NCBI RefSeq assembly: GCF_002078875.1
Contig: NC_034409.1
Coordinates: 106,559,250-106,623,249, forward strand
DNA: 64,000 nucleotides
Source of the DNA: Numida meleagris
Lineage: Eukaryota > Chordata > Aves > Galliformes > Numididae
Reading direction: 5' to 3'
The translations under genes and the position numbers were made by a program. The notes under the pieces are model-generated. The model was not told the origin of the DNA, made no database searches, and saw only the letters and a list, made by a program, of their open reading frames with translations. The first letter of the stretch is position 1; each line of letters starts with the position of its first letter. This document shows positions 50,001 through 63,000 of the stretch, one piece after another.

Positions 50001-53000
50001 ATCTCAAAGTTACCTAGTCCTATCTGCATAGATTTCAAATACATTTGGAATATTTCACAAGCATAAGGTATTCTTTTTGTCTTTGAGTTACTCCTTCCCA
50101 TTCTAAGCCTCATTTTCAGAAATGCTAAACTGTCTCCAAGCTATTTGAAACCTGCTCATTCAAACCCTTCCATTTTGATGGATGTATTCAGGTCTGTGTG
50201 ACTAAACTTTGCCCCCTTCCACCCAAGAAAGAAGGAAAATAACACCATTTATGTATCTGAGGTGACAGACACTGTCACATTCCCATATCAAGTCTTGTAA
50301 TAGAACTCTGTGCGCATTTGCATGCTGAGTTTAATAAGTATCATGAAACCAGGAACGTTCTTCACCTGAAAAACCTGAGTGACCTAGAAGTTTAGCATGA
50401 GCAAACAAATCATTCGAAATAAATGTCAGAATTTACGTACTGGAAAATTTGTAACAATCACTTTTAAAACCATTTACCTATTATTTCATGTAAAATGTCA
50501 GCTTTCTTTAAGCCCTCACCAATAAATAAACAAACAAATACTGCTATTCAGAACTTCATCCTTGACTGCTAACCATCTAAACCAGTCAGACTAGGCCACT
50601 ACATCACATTCTCATGCTGTCACACACAACCAAAACTAACTACAGTACGTTTAAGTATAAACAGATTATACATCACTTATTCCCCATGGCTGAAGATCTC
50701 TAACTGAAAAACATGACACATCATGAGCCCCAGAAAACAACTTGATCATATCCAAGCAAGAAAACATAAGTCTTAATGTTTCATTTTGTTTGTTTGAATT
50801 CCTTTTGCTTTCAGTGTTTCACAGGCTACTTGTCCAATTTACCTCTGAGACACCCTCAGTCCCTTCAGTTCCCCAACTCACTTGATACTACTGCATTTTC
50901 AACTATTTTCACAAAATTTCTAGGCACTCCCTGGTGTGCATTGAGCAAAAAGCTATTGTCATTTACCCTAACAGTCAGTGGGCTGTCAAACAACCTGGAT
51001 CTGCATTTTTATTTTTTTTTAATATTTCCTCAAGCTGACAAAATTGAACTAAATTGCGTTATTATGTACTTCAGTGCAAAAAGATGGCCTGAACAATTCC
51101 TACAGCTACCTACACACATATTTTGAGAGAAAAAGACAGTTCATTTTAACAATGTCTCTAACTTCAATTGTCTCTATCTTTCTTCTGGCATAACTGCTTC
51201 AGAAAAGATAATTGTGATATTAAATAGGGTCTTTCTGCCCATCTGTCCTTAGGGAAAAGAAAAGTTAAGAATGAAGCATGGGATTACAATCAAGAATGAC
51301 ACATGTACAGAGTATGACCTTCTCTGAGCTCAGAGATACTATGGCTTCTCAAGACAAGGAGATACGACAAAGTTAAAAGGCAAACATAAGCATTAAGGAG
51401 TATGTTTTATGTATGATCCCAACTGAGCAAAAGAACATTTTCTTACACTTTTTTTCTGAAGAGAATGAAATTATTACTTTCCCAAGAAGACACAGAAAAA
51501 AATCAGATGATGGACTGTAAAGAACTAGTATTCCGTAACATTCAGCACAGTTCATTCTGTGTTCCGGATTACATGCAGAAATTACTGTCTGAAAATATTT
51601 TTTTTCAGAAATAGGCAGCACTTCTGAAATTCAATTTAGAGTTTACTTTGAGAGCAACAGAATGAGTTGAACTGTTTCAGCTCCACACTGCAGAACACCA
51701 CCAGTTCATACCACAAAAAAAAGTGCCTATTTTTAATATAGCGTGACAGATTGGAACACGTCTTCTCTACAGAGCTTTCTTTACAGTTGACGAGGATAAT
51801 ATATCAAACTCAGTCCTTAAGAAGTTGTTCGTTCTAGGACAGAAAGAAGACTATTATTTTTAAATTAAGTTTTTGCACAATTTATGCATCTTGCAATGCT
51901 TTCCCAATGAACAGACAAACAATTACACAAAAATTCTCATTCATGGAGGAAGGTAGGAATGCTGGGGCAAAAGGGAGTGGAAGGAATGTCTAACAGCCAG
52001 CAACATTAACAGAAGCCAATACTAAATGACAGAGGGGTGATTCTTTTTTTTTTTTTTTCCCTCCAGTATGCACTTCTATATTAAATTGCCTCTTGTAAGT
52101 TTTTAAAATCTTTCCTATTGCATGACAAAAAATGGCTTTTATGTTCTGTACCCTGGACAGCACACTTTTATTTTTATTATTATTATTAAGAGAGATCCAT
52201 TGATCTGAAGAATAGAAATACTCATCTGTCTCAGCGCAGTTCACTGTTTTCCCATGTGATTTAAGCTCATAATTTCCAGTTGTGCCAGAGCACATCTTTC
52301 TCCAAGTCATTCCACCTTTCTATAAATGTTAAATGTTAAAGGGTTGCTATCATTGTTAAAACATTGCATTTGTTCTCACTCTTACTGTTAACTAGCTTCA
52401 GCCTTTGCATTTTATCTTATAGCTATTGGTAATACACACCATCTGTGAATAAATAATTTGCTTCTAGAGAGTAAGAAGCTGAAGCTCCTCCAGTCTCTCC
52501 CCTGGGGATAGTTTTTCAGAACCTAAATGATTTACTAAACTCTCTCAAACATTTCATCATCCAGAACACAGAATTAATCACCAAAGCATCACCAAACCCA
52601 AATGCAAAAATATTAGGATCTCCTCAATTACACTTCATACTTTATACTGTAGCAGCTTAGTTGTTTCGCCACGCTACTGTAGGCAAGCTACATACAGATC
52701 ATCTCAAAGTAACTACCTGTGAAACCCCATTCCAGCCTATGTGCTTGGCACATATTCTTTGCTCCTAACAACATGATCTTTCATTCAGTTATGTTTAAAC
52801 AGCCATAGCATCCAAAGAAGCCAAGCCTATTTCACTGAGACAATCATAGTCTTTCTGCATAATTTGGAACACCATTTTTATTCCAGAAGTTGTTAGTTTC
52901 ATGGCTGATGGCAAGGTAAGTCTTCATTAGCTTCCTTCTTCAGGCCGTCCTCAGACAAAGCAGTAAAAAGACATCTAAACTCTTCCTTTCCCTTCTTGAT

Positions 53001-53573
53001 CCTTAAGGTTGCTCTTATAACCTTGTGTTTGGTTATGCAGAAACAGACAAATGATGGGGGAATAGTACAATGCTTTTTAAGCGCAGACTGGAGTCAGTAC
53101 TTGCTTTGTTCTAGGTCATGCTTGTGTGCACAACATGTCCTGTGTAATCAAGAGCCACTCTGTCAGCACAAGACTTCCGTTCTTCACCATCAGCATGTAG
53201 GCCCTTGGGCTGCCTGTGCAATCTACCATGAACCACTTCCTGTTTCTTTCCAGGTGATAAATATATTGACAGACATTTATCCAAGAACTGACTCATGGTA
53301 CTTATTAATTTTGAGGCATATCACGTGGCCTGGGGTGGTTTTTGTAGAATATTTAAGTTCTGTGTAGTTTTTGTATGCTGATAAATGTTTTTAATTACTT
53401 TCATGACAGTCAGTCAATTGCATGATGTTACAGTCCATTATCACTGCTACTTGTGTAGCATATTTTTGAATCTTAAAACATTTTTTTAAGGAAGAGCAAG
53501 ATCTAGTTTTCTGACAAGACTCAGTTCCATCAAAATGAAAATTACGTTGCCATCTTTCAGGGATTTTTTTTTT

Positions 53574-53602
53574 CCTTTTTTTCTTTTTTTTTTTTTTTCC
53601 CC
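53574..53602. repeat. T-rich low-complexity tract
   Basis: Three runs of T separated by CC and C, ending in CCCC. Confidence 0.85.
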
Positions 53603-54481
53603 ATATCCCAGATCAGCCTTTCTGTGATACTGAATGGAATTGGTGCTTGTCTAATACATTTTGAAGTAGCATGAAATTAATGTTCCGTACTATATTTTGA
53701 GGGAATAAGTAAATCTGATAAGTATGAGACCTCCCTATCATACATGGCAATTGCACATTGCTGAGAGCTAGAACTTTATGTGAAGTATACACCAGATGAA
53801 AGTTAGAAAGCTGATCAGCAAGTTATCCCGAAACATATATAACTATCTCTTAACAAGTTACAGCAATAATTTGAGTCAGGCTTTTTTTTTTTTTAAGGCC
53901 AAGGATTCCTTATTCTTATGCTAGTTAACTTCGGAAAGTTGAAGGCAATTTCTGCAGGTTAAATTCTGAAATCAATAATTCTAAATAGAAAAGCAGAATA
54001 AAAAGAATTTCTACAATCCTATTTCAATATATGCAGTATCCTTTTATGAATTTATGTATAGCTATGTACATCTTGATTAAAAAAATGGAACACTATTCCT
54101 TTATGTTATACAGTATTTTGAGCCTATTTCTCAACCTTTTTCCTCATTCTTATATTTTCATTTAAAGTTAGGGAAAAAATATTTTCTTTCTACCAATGTT
54201 AACATGATATCATGTGGGCTTTTGTTTGGGGTTTGCAGAAGATGAATTTATGCTCCACATACTCAGAAATGTCCAAGGACTTGAATAAATTTAGAATCTC
54301 TTCCTTAATAAAACAAATAAAACATACCTTTGGTCACAAATCATTAAGCTTAAATACTATTCTTAATATATGGTCCACATTTCAGCAAAATTTCATGTGA
54401 TTAAAATTCCAAAGAACTGAGAATTGCAAAGCTTTTGATTTTCAAGTCAGAGCTTACAATAATGACTAATATATTACGGTA

Positions 54482-54501
54482 CTTTGTAGTAAACTACAAA
54501 G
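54482..54501. repeat. Short perfect inverted repeat
   Basis: CTTTGTAGT and ACTACAAAG flank a two-base AA spacer. It lies about 140 bp before the mariner and outside its ends. Confidence 0.8.
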
Positions 54502-54640
54502 CAGTTATGGAGACAGGGTAATATAGAAAAGAACAAAGATAATCTTAATTTTACCGTCAACAAAAGTCCAGAGAGACTTTTGGTGGAAATCAGGAGTATT
54601 CAGTCTGTGTAAGCATGAGTCAAAGGTTGCTTAGGATTTA

Positions 54641-55193
54641 TGAGGGCTACTCCAAAAATAATGCCTCCTACTTAATTGTGTTTTGCCCTCAATGTCAGAG
54701 GTGGATACTGGTGGTATGGCAGTAGAAGTTGAACCTTCCTGCCAATATCCCATTACATTTTGTTGTTGTGTGATAGATGGCAGTAGAGGGACCACCTGGC
54801 AAAATGGCATCTGACATGGAAGTGCTGATGAAGCAAAGGTGGGGAACTGAATTCCTCCATGTGGAAAAACTGGCATCCACTGACATTCACTGACACTTGC
54901 TTAATGTTTATGGAGACCAAACAATGGATGTGAGCACATGAAGGTGGTGGGTGGTGCATTTCAGCTGTGGTGACAGCAATGTGAAAGACATGCCACATTC
55001 TGGATGGCTATGCACAGCTGTTGCACCATGAAATAAAGAAAGTCTTGCTAAGCTCATCTGCACAAATCAACTAACAGTGGTGTTCAAAAATATTGTTTTA
55101 TAGCTGGGAATGTGCTCTATCAAATAGCACTGTTGTGCTATTCATAGTTTCCATGGAAATAAATAGGAGGCATTACTTTTGGAGTGACCTACA
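54641..55193 (+). mobile_element. Internally deleted mariner (Galluhop-like), 553 bp
   Basis: Terminal inverted repeats are clear. The left end runs TGAGGGCTACTCCAAAAATA followed by ATGCCTCCTA, and the right end on the opposite strand reads TGTAGGTCACTCCAAAAGTA followed by ATGCCTCCTA. A TA dinucleotide flanks both ends (54639-54640 and 55194-55195), the target duplication of Tc1/mariner elements. The inside carries the start of a mariner transposase gene, then jumps at about 55075 to the 3' end. Autonomous mariners are about 1.3 kb, so more than half is missing, including the catalytic DDD domain. The wording matches chicken Galluhop as I remember it. Confidence 0.93.
54816..55070 (+). pseudogene. 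Mariner transposase N-terminal remnant
   Basis: From the ATG at 54816 the frame reads MEVLMKQR, then EFLHVEKLASTDIH, LLNVYGDQTMDVST, and later CGDSNVKDMPHSG and AKLICTN. This is the paired helix-turn-helix DNA-binding part of a mariner transposase, which binds the terminal repeats. Stops interrupt it at 54891-54893, 54939-54941 and 55029-55031. The last sits where relatives have CGA, which fits CpG decay. The catalytic half is absent, so no active enzyme is possible. About 85 codons remain of a protein normally near 340. Confidence 0.85.
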
Positions 55194-55195
55194 TA

Positions 55196-58100
55196 TTTCT
55201 ATTTTATCTACTGCAGCAGCTAATGAACTAATAACTGCTCCACCATACAGAAAGCATACAATCACTTTTACAAATCTATTTTGAGTTTTACGGTATTATC
55301 ACTATTTGCATGATATTGCTGCCCAAAACCCAGCTGAGAATGGAGCTGCTTGCATTGCATGGTGTGCACACATGTAATGAAAAGCAGTACCTGCTGTGAA
55401 TATCTTATGAGAGAGAGAGATGGAACCAAGGCCAAAGGCAAAGGGATGCAAAGGGCGCCAGCCCAAATCAAACATACAGAAAGCCAGGAATAGTCCTAAA
55501 AATACAATCAGGGCTCAAAAATTCCAGTCAATGGCTTTGTTCCGTTGGCAGCACTATCTACTACTAAAGGTTTTATTAAACTCCAAATTCACACTAAAAT
55601 TGTAAATGGTCAACTCTTATTCCACCCTTCTCCCTTCTCACTATCCAGCAAACAGCCATTTCAGTCCATCTATGTAGGTTTAAAAATAAAAAAAAAAATT
55701 AGCAAGTACATACTCCGCACTTCTTGAGAATGAATACGATGTTACAATTTAGCAAAAGTGACATGATAATGGGTTACAGTGAGATGAGATAAAATCTTAC
55801 TGCTAAACCTAACTGTAGGACACCATGGGAATACTACATGAATCTTCATATTCATAAAGCTTAATTATGGCAAAATAGCCAATCTGTAAAATACAGCTAT
55901 ATTCAAGTACTGATTTCAAGACTAAAACACGAACAAAGAGAAGATGTTTCCCAGGAGATTTGTCAATGAGATGTACAGAGGCACTAATGTAAGCAAAAAA
56001 TAAAAAAAATAAAAAAGATCAACAGATACTATACATGGAAGAAACAGAGCAGCAGCCAAGGGGAAAAAAATCATACCTTTGGGAATTAAGAGAGTTTTAA
56101 GAATATATATATATGGTATAAGAGGTATACACATCAACTGTAGGGGGAACTGTAGGGGATATATCATGTCTATCAAAAAAAAAAATCCACACAAAAAAAA
56201 TCCAAACAGTCACAAGGTAAAGCACAAAACAGAAAGATTACAAAGAATTAGGGGTCAGAAAACACAAGCTCTTTTACCAGGAATAAAAGTAAATGCCATT
56301 GTGTCATTCCTACAGATTCATCAGTTTTTTTGCCATTGCTGTAGACGCTGTCAATGTCAGCCATGAGACAGGAATTAATGTGAAAGGGAATAGTATGAAA
56401 ATCCTGGACTAGGTGCATCATCTCAGTCTGAAGACGGAACCATTAAACAAGGTGCACTGCTCACTGTCAGTCTATAGATCACAGTAAGATGGGAGCACAA
56501 AGAGCAGCCCTCTCATTTACCTCTGAAGACCCTGGAAACAATGACAACAAGGCGTAGCCAGAGGAAGGCTTCAGAGTAAGATACAGCCAGATGTGAATCC
56601 ATGACTGGGAGGGGTAGAAAGTTCAGTTCAGGATTTAGACACTGAACCTGAAGTAAATAACACAATGAAACAGAAAGTTGAGAGATAAATGACAACAGGA
56701 GCCAAATTGGTATGACTAGAGGTGGCCAAATACTGGTGGCATTAAGAGCACTTGAATATCAACATTCAGACCATGAAAACTTCAATGGATAAAGACAAAC
56801 AATAATAGAACATCGTGAAGAGCAGTTGCAGGAAAAATTGTGGAAAGGCAGGCAGAGGAGGGAGTGAATAGGTCCATGAAATCTCTTTCTTTGACACTAC
56901 TCTGGACAATGTCCTTAGAGGATGCCAAGAAAGAGTATTATCCTGCTACTACCCACTCTCAGGTGGAAAAGAAAAACATTATCACTATATGAATGATGTC
57001 AAGAAAAAGTCCCTTGGTGAAGATGCACAGTTATGTGCAAGTGCTGGCTACTGGTCCAAAACGTTCAGGTTCAATTTCTTCACAGTAACCAGAAAAAACA
57101 TCTCTCATATGTAATTGCAGCTACATGACTCGTACCTTCCCTGACACTAAATGTTTTTAAGTAGCAAATTTCTAACTAATCTTTTCAAAGCTCTTCAGAT
57201 CCTAGAATGAGATAGGGACTATACAATTTGCATCTGTATTTCTTTAAACTGTGGTTATGGAACTATTTCCATTCTGAAGTTTAGCCACCTTTCCAAGCAA
57301 AGTTTTCTATTCCTATGAATACCACTCAAGCCTTCTCATTTACAATATACCTAATACATTATTCCTTACATTATTATAGATAATGTATTTTCAAAAAGTA
57401 AAAAAAAAAATAACGTACCGGTTCATAAGCTTTCAATGAACAACAACAACGCTGACATATCAGAGAAACAACTTGCAAAAACTAGCCACAAGTTTTATAA
57501 TTTCAGAAGGAACCAGAACTAAGACCAGTGAAATTTAGCCGCTGGCAAGGTGTCTAAGTGCATCCTTACACTCTGCTATTTCCAAAAGCACATAAACAGA
57601 AACAAGAAAAGCGCAGGGGAAAAAAAAGAAAAAGAAAAAAGAAATAAAAGCAGAACCAAGCTGATCTTCTCTTGGGGATTATTTGTTCTACAGGCTTAAA
57701 GTACAAAATACACACCACGTTATGAGTAATTCTTAAAATATAAAAGTAGTGATAAACGAGAGAAAAATAATGAGCATTTTCTCAGAGTTAGCTCTAGCGG
57801 GAGTTGAAGAATAGCTCTATAGGGCAAAAAGAGAGGTCTCAATTTTCAGTCCTCTGTACAGCATTGGCCTGTTTAGAAAATTTTGCTTTCTACAGTGAAT
57901 TGTTTTTTTTTTTTTACCTAATGAAATATAGATTCTTTAAACTTTCCTATACACACAACAATGACAACAAAATTACCTCCCAGATGCATACAGCTTTGGT
58001 TACACAAATATGTTTCACTAAAAATTCAAAGATCAGAAAGCTCAGAGGTGTTACTATCTTTCGTGGTTAATACGCTCATTTAGTAGTAAACATAAGGCAG

Positions 58101-59724
58101 GAATATTTGTTTTCATGAATGTTTCTGAGGATGCAAATTTCAACACAGGAACAATGCTCAGGGAAGTCTGTCAAATTTAAGTCTGTAAGCAAACTCCTTG
58201 GAGTCAGCACCTGCATATCTTTGTCACTGTCTTTATCAAAGCAAACAGAATTGGTAATCTTTGGCATCAGCACTTCATTTTATAAAGAGGCCTGTCTAAA
58301 GGCCACCTACATTATTAACCTTTGCATACCTGTTTTACAGTAGTGATCCTCATGGCTGGAGCTTCCCTCTTCCTGTCCCACTGCAGCAACTCTCTCTGTC
58401 CTACCTTCTCCCCTTGCATTCAGTTTAACCCATTCTGATCATCATCCTGCAACACTCCTCGCCCAAAGCTCAGAACTAATTTTCCTGCTTTTTTTCCTTT
58501 GCCAGATACCTCCAAGTCAAATGCCATGACCGATCATCTTGCAAGAGTGTTGTCTTCCCTTGGGCTCTGCATCCTTTCTAACCTAATTCCTGCTTCCATG
58601 CATCCTTCAGTCTCAAAATTAGCAAAGCTTTCTAAAATATAAATTTGTAAAATGTTACTTATAAGGTAATCCACTTTGATTGCTATCTCCACATGAGTAT
58701 TTTGCTTAGAATTCAGAGAATTAGGATGATAAAACTGTGATATATGGATACAAATTATAAACAAGTGGCAGCACCAAGCCTGTGGGTAAACAGGTCTGAA
58801 TAAAACAGTCTGTTATTGTAGATGAAAAAGATAGAGTCAATTCTGCATGGACATCTATCACTCAGTGTGGAATTGAAGTGGATTGTAGGACTTTAGATGT
58901 TCTTTGCACCTACATATACAGAGGTCAGCAGAGAAGTTTGCATTTTTACTTTGAACATTTTTGTAACATTTTTTAGGATCCTCTGGGACAGAAGGTACCA
59001 CAGAGGAAATACTGCTACTAATACACTTTTATCAGGCTTTCTCTCATTTCCTGTTCTCATCCCCCCTTTCTCCATTCCTCTTCTCAGTCCGTTTTTAAAG
59101 GTAACTTTCTCTCATCCCTGTTCCTCATATTTCTGCAAAGCTACAGAAGAAGTTAGACTGTAAAATATATTAGTACTTCGAGCAATATTACTATATTACA
59201 ATATAGTACAGTATAGTATGTACAAATATAACTATTTTCTAACTGTACGACAAAGGATATTTAAGAATTCAAGGCTAGGGCATATTTTGCATGGGCCCTG
59301 GGAACAGATTGTCCTTCCTCATAAGGCAGTCAGAGTAAATTTGCAGTACAGAGCAAGAGGTTGCACAATATCATAGTTTTAAAAAGTCTGGATGGTTTAC
59401 ACCATTTCCTGTCTTAACTTGCATACTTAAAGAAAAAACTAACAAGCCAGAGCCCAAATATAAATAGTCTGACTTCTTTTTCACTTACTTTCTTTTAACT
59501 CATCCATACTGTGAGATTTCTAATGTGTTTTGTCGCCAGGTTGTGAGTCCCAAACTGTAACTGGCAGCGTGACAATGGATGACCTGCCTGTCAGATGCTG
59601 AACTGAAAGTAAAATAACTGATAAAAAAACATTTCCATCTTCCAAACCTAGCACCATCCTGTGCTGAAGCATGCTGGGAGCTCACCTTGTTTTAACTGGT
59701 AAGTTGCTTGTTGCCCTCCCTCGT
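55196..59724. other. Non-coding unique sequence
   Basis: About 4.5 kb with no gene recognised. It contains A-rich runs near 55690 and 57617-57650, a short AT repeat (56102-56114), a T run (57901-57914) and a small AT-rich inverted repeat near 59190-59205 (CTATATT and AATATAG around AC). Confidence 0.55.
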
Positions 59725-60003
59725 GATATAATCATTAAGGTTGGAAAGACTACTAAGATCACCTAGTCCAACCACCAATCCATCCCACCATACCCACTGA
59801 CCATGTCCCTAAGTGCCATATCTACACATTTCATGAACACCTCCAGGGACCGTGACTCCACCACCGCCCTGGGCAGCCTGTGCCACTGCCTCACTACTCC
59901 TTCTGAGAAGAAGTTTTTCCTAACATCCAATCTGAACTTCTCCGAATGCAACTTAAGATCATTACTTCTGGTCCTATCACTGTTATCTGGCAGAAGAGGC
60001 AGA
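59725..60003 (-). mobile_element. CR1 LINE fragment, antisense
   Basis: The plus strand reads GATATAATCATTAAGGTTGG, AAGATCACCTAGTCCAACCA, CTGACCATGTCCCTAAGTGC, CACCTCCAGGGACCGTGACT and GGGCAGCCTGTGCCACTGCC. The minus strand keeps an open ORF2 tail (59763-59951) with [20 protein letters not shown] and [18 protein letters not shown]. It shares the subfamily of the copies at 10471 and 36797. It ends after GTTATCTGGCAGAAGAGGCA. Confidence 0.94.
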
Positions 60004-63000
60004 TATTCCTGATTGGTTCACTAGGGACTTACACAGTAAAGCTAATCCATAGTTTGAGGAAAGGCCATACTTCAGTATCTGTCCCCAGCCTGAGTCACTG
60101 GGCACTGCTGCTCTCAGAATCAGGACTGCTTTGGCATGCTAAGCATATACTCACCCAGCTAAGAGACTTGTTATGTTCAGGGATGTTTTGAGGGTTCTGG
60201 AGGTTCCAGCTTTTACATCCATTACTGAGATAAAACCCTGAGTTGCCACTGCTGTGGTAAACATAGCTCTGGATTTGCAAAAACATAGCAGCAGTACTTA
60301 AATACGAAGCACCTCTAAGCTTTTCGTATTTATTTTAAGCACATTAGATACTGGTACTTCCAGGTTCACAGAAGAGTAGCTAGCTATATAGCACCTTGTA
60401 TACCACTTTTGACTAAATAAGTAACAGAAGTCAGAAAAATATCTGGCCCTGGAAAATGGATATTTTTAGTTTATTCAGGAACTCTTCAATTTCTAATATT
60501 TACCCAAGGGACTTTCCTAAACTGACCTGAAGTTTGCAGGTTTCTAAGCTGTAAGTGGAATTTTGCTTTTAAGTCATTTAAATTGTTCCTTGGTGTATTA
60601 CTTAAGCCTAAACTCTCTCACAATCATATGACCACTAGATTGGCATATCTTTATCTTTGTGTTTTCCCTTTTTTATTCTAGCTGGAGGGTTTTTTCCATC
60701 ACTGATGTATAAATGCATCAAGCTTTAAAAAAGTCTCCCAGAACCACAAACCAACAACCCTCACATACCCGTAGTCCACTATTTAATTCAACACCAACTT
60801 TTTTAAAGTTTAGTAGCACCTCAGTACAATACAAAAGCTGTACTTTCATTAATCTAGACATGGAAGGGAAAAAAAAATGTGAAGCATATACATTTCAAAA
60901 CACATCAAATTGAAAATGAAGCGTATGAAAACAATTCTTCTTTCACAAATCTGAGTCAGAAAGCCTATGACTTCATAACGTACATGTAGAAGTAATGTTT
61001 TTGGATGTTTTCCAATACCTGTTTTCTGACCCTCAAGATTTAATTTCTCTAACTTTCAACACTGGAAAAGAAAAAAGCCCAGCTTCACGTATTATTGAAA
61101 TGCTAATCTTTATTTAAATATAAAATAAATGATAACATCTGCATTTTAACTGCAGCAATTAAACTCTGAAGGGTCAGAAATTAAGTTACTTACCTTGTGG
61201 GAGGATTTTTAAAATCCCTGTCACCACAGCAAGTGTTGAATAAAAACAAGACTGACTTACTCTCATCTTTACTTATTTTAATTTTTACATCTGCAAAATA
61301 GGACAGCATAATATTTATGATCATAAAACTATTCCCATAGCAGAAATTTCTATGTGCTCAATACAGTACAAATGGAAACATGTGAATGGTTCCATCAAAC
61401 AGAAAGAAAATAAAAATAGAGACAGACTGACTGACATCTGCATAGGAAAATTGCCACTTAGTGCAGAGAAACCAGACTGAGATGTATGACTCAAAAGTAG
61501 GATTAGGCTTGAAACCGGTCTGAGCTTATGGAAGACATTTGCTGAGAACAACTTTGGGAAGAATGGGCAAAATAAGTTAAATTCTGAAGGATATAATATA
61601 CAGTTATATATTCTGGGTCTTAAATAACAAGATCAAACAGTTGTGTTCACATTTATTCCTTTGCAGTTTATTATTTTAACTAAAAATACACTTACAGGGC
61701 AAACAAAAGTTCTCCTTCAATGTGAATTAAATATTTTGAGCTGTTCAGAGAAGAGTTCTGTCTTTTTTCTCCCCCAGACAGAGAAAAAATTGAAAAAATG
61801 TAATTTTGATTAATATTGTTTTTAAAAAGTTTGTTTTTGCAGCCAAATTGAACAAAATCTAATTTTTTTATGCAGTTGCATTAAAAACTCTAGTTACAGA
61901 CTCATTTTATCTATTACTAAAGTATCGGATCAGTCATTGCCAGAGTCAGTCATACTAATTGCAAAAGTACAAACTTGTATCTGCCTTTTTCACCACGATA
62001 TAGGTAGACAGAAAACAAAATTTAGCTGAAATAAATGAGTTTTCTTTCAACAAGACAATTTTCAAAAGTGTTTCTGTCACATAGTATAACCAGACTGGCA
62101 GAAATTTTCTGAACAAAAAATGCTTCTCATTTTACCTCAGCAGAAAGACTGCTGGAGGAACAAATCCAGTCAGCAACTGCCAACGGAGCAAGTGCCACCA
62201 TGGCTGCCCACCAGCTCTGCGGCCATTACTCTTTTGGGCCCTGACCCTCATAGATGTCAGGGTTACAGAGGGAATAACTGTTCTAGCTCTAGTCCACTGT
62301 CCAATGACGGAAGCACTTGAGGTTGATTAATGATGTATTTTATCTTAAAAAAAAATTAATAACCATCCCACTTTCTTCTCAAAGGATTAGATTTTTTCCT
62401 GCCGTTCATCATATGTCTCCTCATATATTTTTCCTTTCTCAAATCCTAACAGCAAATTTACATTAATTTTGCTGAAAGTTTTCTTTTGGATTTCATACAC
62501 AGAAATAAAACTTAAGTTTAATCATTCAAAAAAAAATTTTTTTTGTATATTTAGGTGAAATCCTCCTCTCACAAATATTTATTATGTATCAGAGTTGGAA
62601 AGCAATAAAATAAACAGGAGTTTAACAATTCCAACCAAGTCAACTCTTGTTTGTCAAATTTCAGTTACTCATAGCCATACCACAATAATTTGTCAAACTC
62701 TCTAGTCGCCAGAGTAACCATATAGACAAGTCCAATACTATAATTTTAAAAAGAGATCAAATGAACGTATCTGATGCTCTTCATATGCTAAAAATACTTT
62801 CTTCCTTAAAGGTTGCTTTCAAACAAGGTACACAAAGTGTGCTGTGACTGACAACTCAACAAAATAAATCAGAGTCATTCGAAGAGTTACATAAAAAAAC
62901 AGAGACTGTTCAGAAGACTTCATTTGAAAAGCAAAGGGAAGAAAACACAACCCAGGCAACAAACAACTTTCTTGGTTTCAAAAGACTCTTAAAATGGATG

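Larger units (their letters stand above)
42940..54638. other. Long non-coding stretch with simple repeats
   Basis: About 11.7 kb with no gene recognised and only one transposon fragment (46991-47078). T-rich and A-rich runs lie at about 47138-47165, 47924-47942, 52047-52060 and 53574-53602, a TTA repeat at 52169-52188 and an AAAT/CAAA run at 50521-50541. The open frame at 52996-53367 (123 codons) lacks recognisable domains, although an acceptor-like TTTCTTTCCAG lies within it. An inverted repeat lies at 54482-54501. Confidence 0.5.

Noticed and set aside
52996..53367. 123-codon frame with an acceptor-like TTTCTTTCCAG
   Set aside because: The protein shows no domain, and the acceptor sits inside the frame without a matching donor downstream.
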